Assembly: GCF_036345015.1 (NCBI RefSeq)
Contig: NZ_CP084098.1
Coordinates: 1,563,326 to 1,627,325, forward strand
Length of the DNA stretch: 64,000 bases
Direction: 5' to 3'
Source: Cyanobacterium sp. Dongsha4
GTDB taxonomy: Bacteria; Cyanobacteriota; Cyanobacteriia; Cyanobacteriales; Cyanobacteriaceae
The position numbers and the translations under genes are program-made. The notes under the pieces are model-generated. The model worked only from the letters and a program-made list of their open reading frames with translations. It had not been told where the DNA came from and did no database searches. Shown here piece by piece: positions 36,231-46,261 of the stretch; the first letter of the stretch is position 1, and each line of letters starts with the position of its first letter.

Positions 36231-39200
36231 ATGACTGAATCAAATATTTCCAACTCGGGACTTCCTCAAAAGTTGATCGCCTCAGTTTATCCTTGGAGTG
36301 AAGATGCAGTTTACCCTGAATTTATTGATTTTGACAATTTTCAAAAATATCATCCTGATAATTCTCCCATTGGTGTTGCTATTTCTGGAGGGGGTTCTCG
36401 TTCCTTTAGTGCTGCGATCGGACAAATTCGAGGACTTTTGGGGATAGATGACTTTTTCTCGGAAGTAGGGGCAATTTCTAGCGTTTCTGGTGGTACTTGG
36501 TTCAGTTCTATTTTTAACTATGCTTCCGAATCTATTAGTGATGAAACTCTTTTAGGTGCAAGTATTAATCCCTCTGATTTAACTGTAGCTAATGTTTCTT
36601 CCTTCGATCGCACTTTTATCGGTCAAGCAATTAACGGAGAAGGCTTTTTAGCGTTAGGTACAATTTCTTTACTCTTAAACCTCATTAATAATTATTATGA
36701 TGGAGTTCCTGTCGATTATTTGTGGTCAAGGGCAATCAATGACTTTATGCTCGAACCCTTTGGCTTAGGAGATCCTGAAAAGTTTTTCACCCTTGATGAA
36801 GATTCCCTCAATGAGATCCTAGACAATAATCCGCAATTGTCAACAGATAATTTCTATTTGATGAGGCGCGATCGCCCCTATTTTATCGCCAATGGTATCC
36901 AAGAATATCCTACCGATACATCAGATCCCACCAGAAGAATTCGTCGCTGGTTTGAATATAGTCCACTATATACTGGTACACCCCAACAATTTAACAATGT
37001 CGGACCCGATGGACAAACCTTTGGAGGGGGATTTGTTGACAGTTTTGCCTTTAATAGTTTACAACCTACCGATTATTTTATTGATCCCGAAACCAACTTA
37101 ATTACTCAGGTTGAAGTTAGAACCCCCGATCAACTATTTAACCTTTCCGATGTCATGGGTAGTAGTAGTGCCGCACCGGGAGATGCGGTACTTGAACTTA
37201 ATGCTATTATCAAAAATATCGGCAACTATGCCCAAGTAGCCGAATTTGTCGCTAATTTTATACTTAGTTACTTCGGCACTGAAGTTCCCCAATGGATTAA
37301 AGATTTTGTTGATTCAATCCGCACAGGAGAAATCAAACTTCCCGAAATATTTCCCCAGTTTAATTATTGGTCGCCCCAAGATATTACAGAAAACCTCAAC
37401 TCTGTTAAATATAATTTTCCTGATGGTGGTTTATTAGATAATACGGGTATTGTTTCCCTTTTACAAAGAGGTTATCCCATCGTTGTCTCCTTTGTTAATG
37501 AAACGAAAGTTGGCACAAGTGAACTAAATAATCCTAGTACAGATGAGGATAATGTACTGGAAAATTATCAAGGAATTCCGGGCTCTATTTCTCGTCTATT
37601 TGGTTTTCCACCTCCTGATAATACTGGACTTTTATACATTCCAGACATTCAAATTTTCCCTGAATCAGAATTTGAGAAAGTCCGTGATGGTATCCTAGCA
37701 AATAAAGATCAAGGAGGATTCTTTATCAGTAGCCACTCCATTTTGCCTGATAATCCTTTTGGTATCGATGCCAGTGAACCCGTTACCATTGCTTGGTTTG
37801 CGAATGGTCAAACCAACACCGATTGGTTAAATCAGTTAACCCCAGAAGTTCAACAGTTATTAACGGACAATTTCCCCGGTTATGATACTTTTTATCAAAA
37901 CACTATCCCTCTAGGTTTATTTGATCTTCCCGATGCAGTGTCTCTTACTCCTTCACAGATCAATCTTTTATCTCAAATGTGGAGTTATACTCTCACCAGT
38001 GATTCTATTAGTGATTTATTAAGTGGATTAGCTAATCAGATCGAAATTTTCCCAGAAATTCCTTTTGAGTATCAAATTAACGCCGATACCTTTGACAAAT
38101 TAGACACCCTTCCTAATGATGTTGTTATCAATGTGGAACTAGCAGGGGGAAATAATTTACCCAACTGGTTAGCAGTCGAAAATTCTGGTATTTTAAGTAA
38201 CCTTTCCTTCTCTCCCACCACTACAGATAAAGGATCTTACAGTTTGTATGTAACCGCCGAAGATTCTCAGGGCAATTTATTAGATGATGAAATCTTAACC
38301 TTTGAAGTGACGGATAATCCCAAAGAACCGCCTTTCAATACAAATTTATCTAACAGTTATGTCGAAAATGACATAGTTATCCAAGACCCTATTGATAGTA
38401 GCAAATTGTCTTGGTTTGTTAAAGTTTTAGGTCGTGACTTTGATATAGACATTAAAACTGAACAATATGAAAATGCTGTATATAAAGCCAAAGAACGTTT
38501 CGACGAGAGAGATATGGTTATTTCTCCCACAGGTGCTTTAACTGTCCCTCAAATTGTTTATGGCGAAGGTGGACGTAATCACATTTATGGTTCAGAAGTT
38601 AATGATATATTAGTTGCAACAAAATTCTATTATGCAGGTGGTTTTAACCTTGATACTAAATTTTCTGAAAATCGTCTTTTTGGAGAGGGTGGGAATGATA
38701 TTCTGATTGGTTCTAATGATTATGATGATAGATTTACCCCCGTTTGGGGTACTGAACTTGCAGTTGACCTTTTAGATGGTGGTGAAGGAAACGATACTCT
38801 TTTCGGAAATAATGGTAATGATACGCTCTATGGTGGTAAGGGTGACGATAAACTTAATGGAAATGATTACGATGATGTTTTGTATGGCGGAGAGGGAAAT
38901 GATTATTTAATAGGTGCTTCAGGTAAAGACAAACAATACGGTGACGAGGGTAATGATATGCTCGTGACTGCTGATAGAGGAGAAAATAACATCTTAAATG
39001 GTGGTTTAGGTAAAGATATTTTCATTATTTCTAAGCCGTTTAAATCCAATGGTGGTTTTTCCGCTAATGACTTTATTAAGTTAACAGAGGATTCTCTCAA
39101 AATTTATAAACTTATCAATACTTTTAAAACTATTACAGAATTAATTCCTGTCATTGGAGTTGTCACCGATTTAATCGGAAATTTAGCTAGTGTTGTCAAA

Positions 39201-40574
39201 CTTTTTCTTGGTGCTGGGGCTACACCGTCATATTTTGATGTCACCACTATGATTGAGGATTTTTCTCAAGAGGATCTTTTGATCTTACCCAATAAAAGTT
39301 TTTTTTTAGGGGCTACAAATCGAGCTGATTTTGTTGAGCAATTTGACTACAATGGTCCTGGTGTACTTCTTTTTCAGGAAAATGGCGATCGCCTCAATGC
39401 TAGTTTGTTGATTAAGACTCCTGAAGATATTAGTCCTTTTTCAGTGGATTTACCTCCTCTAATTCCCGAAAACCCTGAAGATGTCGATCCCAATTCTAAA
39501 ACAGTTTATATGGACTTTGTATCAATTCCTAGCAAGATTCAAAACTGGTATGAGGGTTTAGGAATCAATCATGTCAAAGATCCAGACTTTTTCGAGTACA
39601 AATTCTATGCAGGATTTGATGATCCTGAAATCATGGCAACGGACGAAAATGATGTGATTTATGCCAACACCAGTATAACGGGAACTCGTATCATAGCTTT
39701 AGATGGTAATGATCATGTTATCGGTTCTGATGCTGATGACATCATTGAAGGTGGATTTGGCAACGATTTTATCGAAAGTGGTAACGGTAATGATCAATTA
39801 TTGGCAGGAGAAGGAGACGATTTTCTTGATGGTGGAGAAGGTATTGACTCGCTTATGGGGGGTGAAGGTTCAGACACTTTCATGTTAAGACTGGGAGATG
39901 GTAATGATGTAATCATGGATTTTGATCTCACTGCCAACACAGGAGATAAATTAGGTTTAGAAGAAGGGTTAATCTATGGCGAAAATGTAACTCTCGAAGG
40001 CAATCAAGTAGTTTATAATGGTCAAGAAATTTTAGCTACCATTCAATCAAACAGTAATATAGATTTATCTTCCTTATCTGATGAGCAAATTGGGGATTTA
40101 TTTGTTACTATAGCATCTCCATCTTCTCTGGAAAATGATTTACTCGATACCAGTATTTATCGTTTTCGTACTGGTTTTGGTACTTATCTTTATGTGGGAG
40201 AGGAAGAAAAACAAGCCATCTTAGATGATGGTTATAGTTTTGTGGAAGAAGGGAAAGCATTTAAAGTGGCTTCTCAACAAGCTGACGGTTTAATTCCTAT
40301 CTACCGTTTCCGCAATGAAGATGTTGCAGGTGCATATCTCTATGTGGGAGAAGAAGAAAGACAAAATATTCAAAACAATCATGATAATTTTGTGGAGGAG
40401 GGTTTAGCATTTTATGCTTATGGTGCGGATGCTCAAAAAGCAGATGACATTTATCGTTTACAAACTATCCCCGGTGCTTATATGCTAGTGGGAGAAACTG
40501 AATGGGAATCAATCTCTAACGAGGGTTTTGGTTTTGTGAATGAGGGAGTTGCTTTTGAGGCTTCTTTTGCTTAA
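36231..40574 (+). CDS. Giant phospholipase-like RTX exoprotein
   Basis: The 1447-aa protein opens with a cPLA2/lysophospholipase-type domain. AISGGGSRSF (residues 51-60) gives the oxyanion loop, SSVSGGTW carries the likely nucleophile S86, and the catalytic Asp is D398 in PDGG. An Ig- or cadherin-like segment follows (about 615-705). RTX Ca2+-binding nonapeptides of the GGxGxDxLxG type form one block at about 850-910 and another at about 1158-1230. The C-terminus has three tandem repeats (about 1305-1445) with the pattern YRFRTGFGTYLYVGEEEK ... FVEEGKAF, resembling DUF5648. No signal peptide is present; RTX repeats imply type I secretion. No secretion genes are adjacent. Confidence 0.85.
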   Translation: MTESNISNSGLPQKLIASVYPWSEDAVYPEFIDFDNFQKYHPDNSPIGVAISGGGSRSFSAAIGQIRGLLGIDDFFSEVGAISSVSGGTWFSSIFNYASESISDETLLGASINPSDLTVANVSSFDRTFIGQAINGEGFLALGTISLLLNLINNYYDGVPVDYLWSRAINDFMLEPFGLGDPEKFFTLDEDSLNEILDNNPQLSTDNFYLMRRDRPYFIANGIQEYPTDTSDPTRRIRRWFEYSPLYTGTPQQFNNVGPDGQTFGGGFVDSFAFNSLQPTDYFIDPETNLITQVEVRTPDQLFNLSDVMGSSSAAPGDAVLELNAIIKNIGNYAQVAEFVANFILSYFGTEVPQWIKDFVDSIRTGEIKLPEIFPQFNYWSPQDITENLNSVKYNFPDGGLLDNTGIVSLLQRGYPIVVSFVNETKVGTSELNNPSTDEDNVLENYQGIPGSISRLFGFPPPDNTGLLYIPDIQIFPESEFEKVRDGILANKDQGGFFISSHSILPDNPFGIDASEPVTIAWFANGQTNTDWLNQLTPEVQQLLTDNFPGYDTFYQNTIPLGLFDLPDAVSLTPSQINLLSQMWSYTLTSDSISDLLSGLANQIEIFPEIPFEYQINADTFDKLDTLPNDVVINVELAGGNNLPNWLAVENSGILSNLSFSPTTTDKGSYSLYVTAEDSQGNLLDDEILTFEVTDNPKEPPFNTNLSNSYVENDIVIQDPIDSSKLSWFVKVLGRDFDIDIKTEQYENAVYKAKERFDERDMVISPTGALTVPQIVYGEGGRNHIYGSEVNDILVATKFYYAGGFNLDTKFSENRLFGEGGNDILIGSNDYDDRFTPVWGTELAVDLLDGGEGNDTLFGNNGNDTLYGGKGDDKLNGNDYDDVLYGGEGNDYLIGASGKDKQYGDEGNDMLVTADRGENNILNGGLGKDIFIISKPFKSNGGFSANDFIKLTEDSLKIYKLINTFKTITELIPVIGVVTDLIGNLASVVKLFLGAGATPSYFDVTTMIEDFSQEDLLILPNKSFFLGATNRADFVEQFDYNGPGVLLFQENGDRLNASLLIKTPEDISPFSVDLPPLIPENPEDVDPNSKTVYMDFVSIPSKIQNWYEGLGINHVKDPDFFEYKFYAGFDDPEIMATDENDVIYANTSITGTRIIALDGNDHVIGSDADDIIEGGFGNDFIESGNGNDQLLAGEGDDFLDGGEGIDSLMGGEGSDTFMLRLGDGNDVIMDFDLTANTGDKLGLEEGLIYGENVTLEGNQVVYNGQEILATIQSNSNIDLSSLSDEQIGDLFVTIASPSSLENDLLDTSIYRFRTGFGTYLYVGEEEKQAILDDGYSFVEEGKAFKVASQQADGLIPIYRFRNEDVAGAYLYVGEEERQNIQNNHDNFVEEGLAFYAYGADAQKADDIYRLQTIPGAYMLVGETEWESISNEGFGFVNEGVAFEASFA

Positions 40575-40664
40575 TTGTTTTGACTCATTAGCAAAAATGA
40601 CTTATTAGTTTTTCCCTTTTTTAGCTAACCTGAGTTCAGGATAAATTTTTATCTATAAGTGATA

Positions 40665-40807
40665 ACGAAAAGGGTCAAGGGCAAAGGTAATAAACAATTA
40701 GTAATTAGTAATTTCAGCACTTTAAGGATTAGTTTCCCCCTAAAACCCCAATACCCCAATCCTCCAACAACCTGACACCTACCCGATATTCTTAAACCGA
40801 ACTGAGG
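40665..40807 (+). repeat. Dispersed intergenic repeat with exact core copy
   Basis: AAAGGGTCAAGGGCAAAGG leads into C-rich words (ACCCCAATACCCCAATCC), then CAACCTGACACCT. The conserved core follows at 40781-40807, identical over 27 bases to 2388-2414. An inverted repeat AACCTGAGTTCAGG lies just before, at about 40628. Confidence 0.75.
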
Positions 40808-40859
40808 TAGATTCTATATCTATGTTATTATTTTTCTGTAATATAGTTTTTCTTGATGT

Positions 40860-41591
40860 TTGAAATTGAGCTTTTTATATAAATATCCTCCTTTAATTTC
40901 AGGTACTCTAGTTCGTCGTTACAAACGTTTTTTATCGGATATAGAATTGGACAACGGGGAATTAATTACAGCCCATTGTGCTAACACAGGACCAATGTTA
41001 GGTTTATGTAAAGTGGGAAGTCGAGTTATGGTATCAAGAAGCAATAATCCCAAACGTAAACTTGCATACACTTGGGAAATGATAGATGTTGGAGAAGAAA
41101 ATGATCCAACATGGGTGGGTATTAATACTGGTTTACCTAATCGCATCGTTAAACTTGCTTTAGAGAAACACATAATTAGCGAGTTAGCATACCAATATAC
41201 TCAGATCAAAAGTGAGGTAAAATTCGGTCATGATGGCAAAAGTCGTATTGATTTTGTTTTGCAATCAGAAGAATCTCAACCACCGATATATCTCGAAGTC
41301 AAAAATACAACCCTGGCAGAAAATAATATTGCTATGTTTCCTGATACGGAGACGACAAGGGGACAAAAACATCTAAAAGAATTAATTAAATTATCTGAAG
41401 ATGCCAAACCTGTAATGCTTTATTTTATTAATAGAAGTGATTGTCAGCATTTTGCCGTTGGTAGAGAATTTGATTCTGTTTATGGGAAATTATTTGATGA
41501 AGCCTTAGATAAAGGAGTGAAAATATTACCTTGTCGTTTTGATATTTCTCCTCAAGGAATAAATTACTTAGGTTTAGCCCAAATTCTTTGA
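40860..41591 (+). CDS. sfsA: Sugar fermentation stimulation protein homologue SfsA
   Basis: The 243-aa protein matches SfsA. Signatures are YPPLISGTLVRRYKRFLSDI, HCANTGPMLGL, SRIDFVLQ, YLEVKNTTL and FPDTETTRGQKHLKEL. SfsA proteins have an OB-fold plus a nuclease-like domain and bind DNA; their role is poorly defined. The start is uncertain: the frame opens with TTG at 40860, another TTG follows at 40866, and the nearby ATG (40856) is out of frame. Homologues begin close to LYKYPPL, so little is missing. Confidence 0.92.
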   Translation: MKLSFLYKYPPLISGTLVRRYKRFLSDIELDNGELITAHCANTGPMLGLCKVGSRVMVSRSNNPKRKLAYTWEMIDVGEENDPTWVGINTGLPNRIVKLALEKHIISELAYQYTQIKSEVKFGHDGKSRIDFVLQSEESQPPIYLEVKNTTLAENNIAMFPDTETTRGQKHLKELIKLSEDAKPVMLYFINRSDCQHFAVGREFDSVYGKLFDEALDKGVKILPCRFDISPQGINYLGLAQIL

Positions 41592-41636
41592 GACTGTCTT
41601 TAATTATATATTTTTATAAACATTCAAATTGACCAT

Positions 41637-41665
41637 AAAAAAACCCACTCGGTTAAACGAGCGGG
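41637..41665 (-). terminator. Rho-independent terminator of the porin gene
   Basis: On the minus strand CCCGCTCG pairs with CGAGTGGG (one G-U pair) around the loop TTTAAC, followed by seven T. It lies 50 bp after the porin stop. The plus-strand sfsA reads into the same hairpin but without a following T-run. Confidence 0.85.
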
Positions 41666-41714
41666 GATAGAATTTAAAACTTTCTGTATATATTTATTAT
41701 CTGTTCAGAAAATA

Positions 41715-43496
41715 TTAGAAAGTGAAAGTAGTTCTTAATGTACCGATGATTTGATCATCATTTTGTCCTTGGTTAGTGGAGTTAACCCAAATTACACCAG
41801 GAGTTAATGAAATATTATCGGTTAACTGATATTTGTAGAAAGCCTCTACATGAACGGGAAGGGTTGTACTGGAAACACGAACACGACGAGAGTTACCAGC
41901 CGCATCAGTGATAAAGTAAGTAGGAGAGGCATTATAGGGCTGAACACCAGCAAAGATACCTAAAACACTGCCTTCTTTACCTAAATCAGGGAATGCAAAA
42001 CCGCCACCATAAGTCCAGATGTCATCATTTCCACGACCAATTCTGGTTACGTTGGAATAGTTGAAGAAAGCACTGAAGCTAATGGAATCAGTAATGCGCC
42101 ATGCAAATTGGCTTCCGTAAGAATTAACAATTTTGTCTTTCTGGTCAACGGTTGCTCCGGGGAAACGACTATCAAAACGTTCATTAAGAGCGGATGCACT
42201 TTGGTTAGCGAACGTTGTACCAACGATTCCAGAAGTGCCACCACCACCAAATAAAGCAGTATCAGCTTTTTGGAACGCATTAACGTAGGTAAAACCTAAC
42301 GCAACGGTATCACTGAGATTAAAGTTTAATTGGCTCAATAAAGCATAGTCACCATTGAAAAGACCTTCACCGTCAGCAGGAGAAGCCGCACTACTTGCAC
42401 CACCTGCAAGATAACCTACTGTTAAAGTACTAGGTCCGAGTAAGCCTTCTAAGAAACCTAATTGATAACTTAAACCAGCACCAGAACCACCACCAATACG
42501 ATAGATGGGGTTTTCAGAAGCAAAGGTACTTAATGCACCATTACCACCGTCATAGTCTTCAAAGAAAGGATTGAGAGTAGGAGTGTAGTCGCTGTGAATA
42601 CCACCAAAAGCGGCTAAGTAGGCTTGAAGTTGTGTGTCCTTACCTAATTTAATGGGGGCATAATACGCTAACCAGTCAACGGAAACATCATTTCCAGAAC
42701 CGGGATAGAGGTTAAAGGTTTGATTTGTAGTTCCGCTAGTACCAGAGGTAGATGCGTTAGTGATAGGTAAGCCACCTGTTCTGTAACGGTTAGTACCTGT
42801 GGTATTGAATGCTCCAAAGTTTCCAGCAGATAAACGGGTAACAAGGTTATCTTCCCCAGTGAAACTGGTATTTAAAGCTAAACGAACACGATTACCTAAA
42901 ATTGCTTGGTTGCCGTCTTCAAATGCCTGAGTTAAAGCAATAATTACTTCCCCTTGTAACTTGGTAGTTGTAGAGAATTGGTGATCTTCTAAGAATGCAA
43001 CTCTGCCTTCTAAGTTATCAACTCTTGCACCTAATGCCGCTAACTCAGCTTCAAATTCGGACATTAAGCGTTTTAGTTTTTCAATATCTTCTCTTAATAC
43101 TGATTCACTAGAAGCAATTAAACGTTCCATTTGTTGCATACAAGCGTTTAAACCTGCGGCAAATTCGTAACGACTTAATGCTCTGTTTCCTCTATAAGTA
43201 CGGTCAGGATAACCAACAATACAACCGTAACGCTCAACGAGGCTTCTTAATGCTTCAAATGCCCAATCGGTGGGAGATACGTCTCTTAATTGGGAAACGC
43301 TAGTTACTTGATCTTGGGAAGTAACTCCACCCTCTGCACCATAACTATCTAATTGGTTAATAATTTGAGTGTTAGCGTCATTATTAGCTTGGGCTAAGTT
43401 GATTTCTTCACCAGCTTTAGCGGGGGAATTTGCTAATAAACTTGCTCCTACTAGAATAGGAGTAACTGTAATAGATTGCCAAAAGTTTTTTTTCAT
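41715..43496 (-). CDS. Cyanobacterial SLH-domain OprB-type porin
   Basis: The 593-aa outer-membrane protein has a signal peptide (MKKNFWQSITVTPILVG, cleavage near AKA-GEE). An SLH domain follows (about residues 65-130: LRDVSPTDWAFEALRSLVER, then YGCIVGYPD) that anchors it to the periplasmic polysaccharide-peptidoglycan. A short coiled coil lies at about 140-170, and an OprB-like beta barrel runs to the end. It terminates in Phe (TTFTF), as outer-membrane barrels do. Such porins are the main outer-membrane proteins of cyanobacteria and carry small solutes, with iron uptake suggested for some. A GAGGAAG Shine-Dalgarno lies before the ATG, and a strong terminator follows. Confidence 0.93.
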   Translation of the reverse strand: MKKNFWQSITVTPILVGASLLANSPAKAGEEINLAQANNDANTQIINQLDSYGAEGGVTSQDQVTSVSQLRDVSPTDWAFEALRSLVERYGCIVGYPDRTYRGNRALSRYEFAAGLNACMQQMERLIASSESVLREDIEKLKRLMSEFEAELAALGARVDNLEGRVAFLEDHQFSTTTKLQGEVIIALTQAFEDGNQAILGNRVRLALNTSFTGEDNLVTRLSAGNFGAFNTTGTNRYRTGGLPITNASTSGTSGTTNQTFNLYPGSGNDVSVDWLAYYAPIKLGKDTQLQAYLAAFGGIHSDYTPTLNPFFEDYDGGNGALSTFASENPIYRIGGGSGAGLSYQLGFLEGLLGPSTLTVGYLAGGASSAASPADGEGLFNGDYALLSQLNFNLSDTVALGFTYVNAFQKADTALFGGGGTSGIVGTTFANQSASALNERFDSRFPGATVDQKDKIVNSYGSQFAWRITDSISFSAFFNYSNVTRIGRGNDDIWTYGGGFAFPDLGKEGSVLGIFAGVQPYNASPTYFITDAAGNSRRVRVSSTTLPVHVEAFYKYQLTDNISLTPGVIWVNSTNQGQNDDQIIGTLRTTFTF

Positions 43497-43579
43497 TGTT
43501 GAGCTTCCTCACACCTTAATTCATTGGAAGTTAATAATCTGCTTTGAAAAAGCTAGATAGATTTTTGTTTATTTCTGAT

Positions 43580-43616
43580 CATCATATTAGCATGAAAAGA
43601 TTTATTGTTCACTGAA
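43580..43616 (-). promoter_or_regulatory. Possible porin promoter
   Basis: On the minus strand a TAATAT box (in ATGCTAATATGATG) lies about 17 bp downstream of a weak -35-like GTGAAC, about 85-90 bp before the porin ATG. The -35 match is poor, so this is a tentative call. Confidence 0.25.
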
Positions 43617-44460
43617 ATTTTAATAGTTTTGTTAACGTATCTTAACTTTCCCTTAATATCCATTTATATTCAACCTTTTCAGAGACTAATCGAATAATTA
43701 ATGTTTGGAAAATTAAGCCCTAGACTGATAAGTTGATACCCTATACCTATTCAAATATCCAATAAAATCGTAAATTCTTACGTCTAACTTAAGGGCAAAG
43801 ATACGTAAAAATGACTCATTCCTATCTTTAAATTTCTTTAATTACTTTTTATACTCAGGAAGGGCATAACTTGATTTGGTGATGGTAGGCTACAGGAAAC
43901 AAGCAAGAGTTTTTTTTGTTTTTTTGCAGTCTTAAAAGTCATAGTATTGAATAGTATTTTTCGATCCATGAAAATAGAAATATACAAGTAAGAAAGAGTC
44001 CCAAGCAGTTGAGCAGAATAGTTATCTACTGACTTGCTGGAACTCTCTCTCAATTATTTTCACAAGGAATTTAAAATCCTCAGACTTCTGACTGCTGGAA
44101 GGAATAGTTTAAATTTAAGATAGCTTTATCTGTTAGTTAAACAGAGCTTCAGGTATCTGCTAATAACTACACTGCCCCAGCACACAGCCGAATCTGAAAA
44201 CCTAAAGACCCCACGAATTTACTACTACTATCTATCATGGGCATCACCTCCTGTTTCCCTTAACGGCTATAAAATTTTTATTTGACTCAATTGTAGATCA
44301 TGATTCTATAAAATGGCAAGAGTATTTTTTTTATTTTACAGATTTTTAATTGAAATCCAATTCCTAACCCTTAATTCCTTAAATATCACTGAAGATTTTA
44401 TGTTCAACCAAAGATTATATGAGTTTATTTTAATGGTTCTGAAATCAATAATCTTCAAAA
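43617..44460. other. Long intergenic region upstream of the porin
   Basis: Apart from the 23-codon candidate at 44167-44238 I see no gene in this stretch. One longer minus-strand frame (43838-44053) starts at TTG without a Shine-Dalgarno and has no conserved look. The length suggests a long 5' leader, an sRNA, or separate regulation of the porin. Confidence 0.5.
44167..44238 (-). CDS. Candidate 23-aa small protein with perfect Shine-Dalgarno
   Basis: On the minus strand AGGAGGTGAT lies eight bases before an ATG that opens 23 codons (MIDSSSKFVGSLGFQIRLCA, then GAV) and a TAG. A second ATG two codons earlier sits too close to the Shine-Dalgarno. The reading frame is richer in G and C than its surroundings. 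It lies in a 960-bp space between the ABC1-kinase gene and the porin gene, about 670 bp upstream of the porin and on the same strand. I recognise no family. It may be a leader peptide, an independent small protein, or part of a structured RNA. Confidence 0.45.
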   Translation of the reverse strand: MIDSSSKFVGSLGFQIRLCAGAV

Positions 44461-46095
44461 CTATTTTAATTTGCCTGATCGCAATATGCTAACGATAAGC
44501 CAAATACCGAGAAAAGTGGCGGCGGCGAAGAGAATATTACTAATAAAAATAAGTTGAGCAGTGGTTGCACCAGTGGAAATAATTGCGGCACCCATGGTCA
44601 GAGAACCGACTACTATACTGAAAGATAATCTATTGGCAGAATCGTCTAAACTACGCCTTAGGCCTTCTAATTCTCTAAGTTGAAGTTTCCATTGGAAGGT
44701 TTCTGAACTTAGTCTATCTAAGATTACATCTATTTGACGAGGCGATCGCAAACTAATTGCTTTCAAATCTAAGATTGTCCTAAACAAAGTTTGGAAGGGA
44801 GTATCACCAATTAACTGACGACGGAATAAGTCAGTTATTAAGGGCTTTATTTCTGCAAGAAGATTAATTTCGGGGTTAAACTTACGAGCAACACCTTCTA
44901 AATTAGCTAAACTCTTGGCATACAATCCCATATTGCCGGGGAGTTTGATTTTATTTCGACGAGAAATATCCAATACTTCGTAGAATACTTCACTGAAATT
45001 CAATTGAGATAAACTCAGATTATAGTATTTTCTCAACATACGACTATAATCATTTTCTAGTTGAGCTAAATTGGTTTTGTAACTATTGCTTTCCGATAAC
45101 TCAAGGGTTAATTGGGCACATCTTTGAGCATCTATATCAACGATTGCTAAAAGCATTTCTGTCAAGAGTTGCTGAGTACGGGGGTCAAGTCTGCCAATCA
45201 TCCCACAGTCAATTATTCCTAGTCTGCCATCACTCAAATAGAATATATTACCGGGATGAGGATCAGCATGGAAAAAACCATCTATAAAAATTTGCTGAAA
45301 AAATGCTCTAAATAATAAGGTACTGATTTCTTGTCTTTTTTTGCTGTCAGGTGCTATGTCAGCGTCTAAAATAGGTTTACCATCAAGCCATTCCATGAAT
45401 AAAACTTTCTCGGTGGTAAACTCCCAATATATTTGCGGAATTTCTAACTGTTTACTATCAAACCAATTACTATTGCTAAGGTTTAATCTCAATTTATCTG
45501 TAAATTGTGCCTCTTGGCGAAAATCCAATTCTGCTTGTACTGCTTTAGTAAACTCATCAGCTAAAGTAATCACATCATAATCATTGCCAAAGTCAGTGAG
45601 TGCCACTATTTCAGCAATACCTTTAATCAAATTTATATCCTGATTGACAATTCTTTCTATGTCTGGGCGCTGAACCTTAATGGCAACTTCTTCACCAGTA
45701 GTAAGAGTCGCTTTATGTATCTGTGCGATCGAACCTGCGGCAATGGGATTACGATTTATATCAGCAAAAATTTTATCTAGGGGTTGATTTAATTGCTCCA
45801 TCAAAGTTTTTTCAATTAATCCCCAAGGCACAGGAGGTACTTGAGCTTGAAGGGCGGTTAAAGCCTCTATATATTGAGGGGGTAATAAATCTGGACGAGT
45901 ACTCAATAATTGTCCAAACTTGACATAAAAAGGACCTAACTCTACTAAAATTTTGCGCAGTACCTCTGGTGGTGGAAGTTGAGGGCGATCGGATTTTCCC
46001 CCAGTTAATATACTACGCATATAATCCCAACCATTACCTAAAACAATTTCTACAATTTCTCTTTGACGAGTACTGGTTTGAGTTAAGGAAAACAT
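44461..46095 (-). CDS. ABC1/UbiB-family atypical kinase
   Basis: The 544-aa protein is an AarF/UbiB/ABC1 kinase-like protein. It has the KxGQ motif in VKFGQLLSTRPDLLPPQY, an Ala-rich loop AAGSIAQIHKATL, the VAIKVQRP lysine strand, FHADPHPGN as the catalytic loop, and GIIDCGMIG as the metal-binding motif. Two hydrophobic segments end the protein (about residues 490-540), consistent with membrane attachment. Cyanobacterial and plastid members act in prenylquinone and tocopherol metabolism; the precise substrate here is unknown. The start is ATG. Confidence 0.93.
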   Translation of the reverse strand: MFSLTQTSTRQREIVEIVLGNGWDYMRSILTGGKSDRPQLPPPEVLRKILVELGPFYVKFGQLLSTRPDLLPPQYIEALTALQAQVPPVPWGLIEKTLMEQLNQPLDKIFADINRNPIAAGSIAQIHKATLTTGEEVAIKVQRPDIERIVNQDINLIKGIAEIVALTDFGNDYDVITLADEFTKAVQAELDFRQEAQFTDKLRLNLSNSNWFDSKQLEIPQIYWEFTTEKVLFMEWLDGKPILDADIAPDSKKRQEISTLLFRAFFQQIFIDGFFHADPHPGNIFYLSDGRLGIIDCGMIGRLDPRTQQLLTEMLLAIVDIDAQRCAQLTLELSESNSYKTNLAQLENDYSRMLRKYYNLSLSQLNFSEVFYEVLDISRRNKIKLPGNMGLYAKSLANLEGVARKFNPEINLLAEIKPLITDLFRRQLIGDTPFQTLFRTILDLKAISLRSPRQIDVILDRLSSETFQWKLQLRELEGLRRSLDDSANRLSFSIVVGSLTMGAAIISTGATTAQLIFISNILFAAATFLGIWLIVSILRSGKLK

Positions 46096-46261
46096 AATTG
46101 ATGTATATTAGTCTTTAGATTTATAATTAATACTAATACTTTAAAGACAAACTTCTGAATTTTATTTTCGAGTTAACAGTAAATTAAATTAACTATTTAA
46201 CTGTTTTTCTTAAACTAATTTATACTATTAAAAAACCCCCTATTGATTGATTCATAGCTCC

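Noticed and set aside
43838-44053. 71-codon minus-strand frame upstream of the porin, beginning with a segment that shares SSSK with the 23-aa candidate
   Set aside because: It starts at TTG without a Shine-Dalgarno, has no recognisable domain, and the SSSK match is too short to mean homology.
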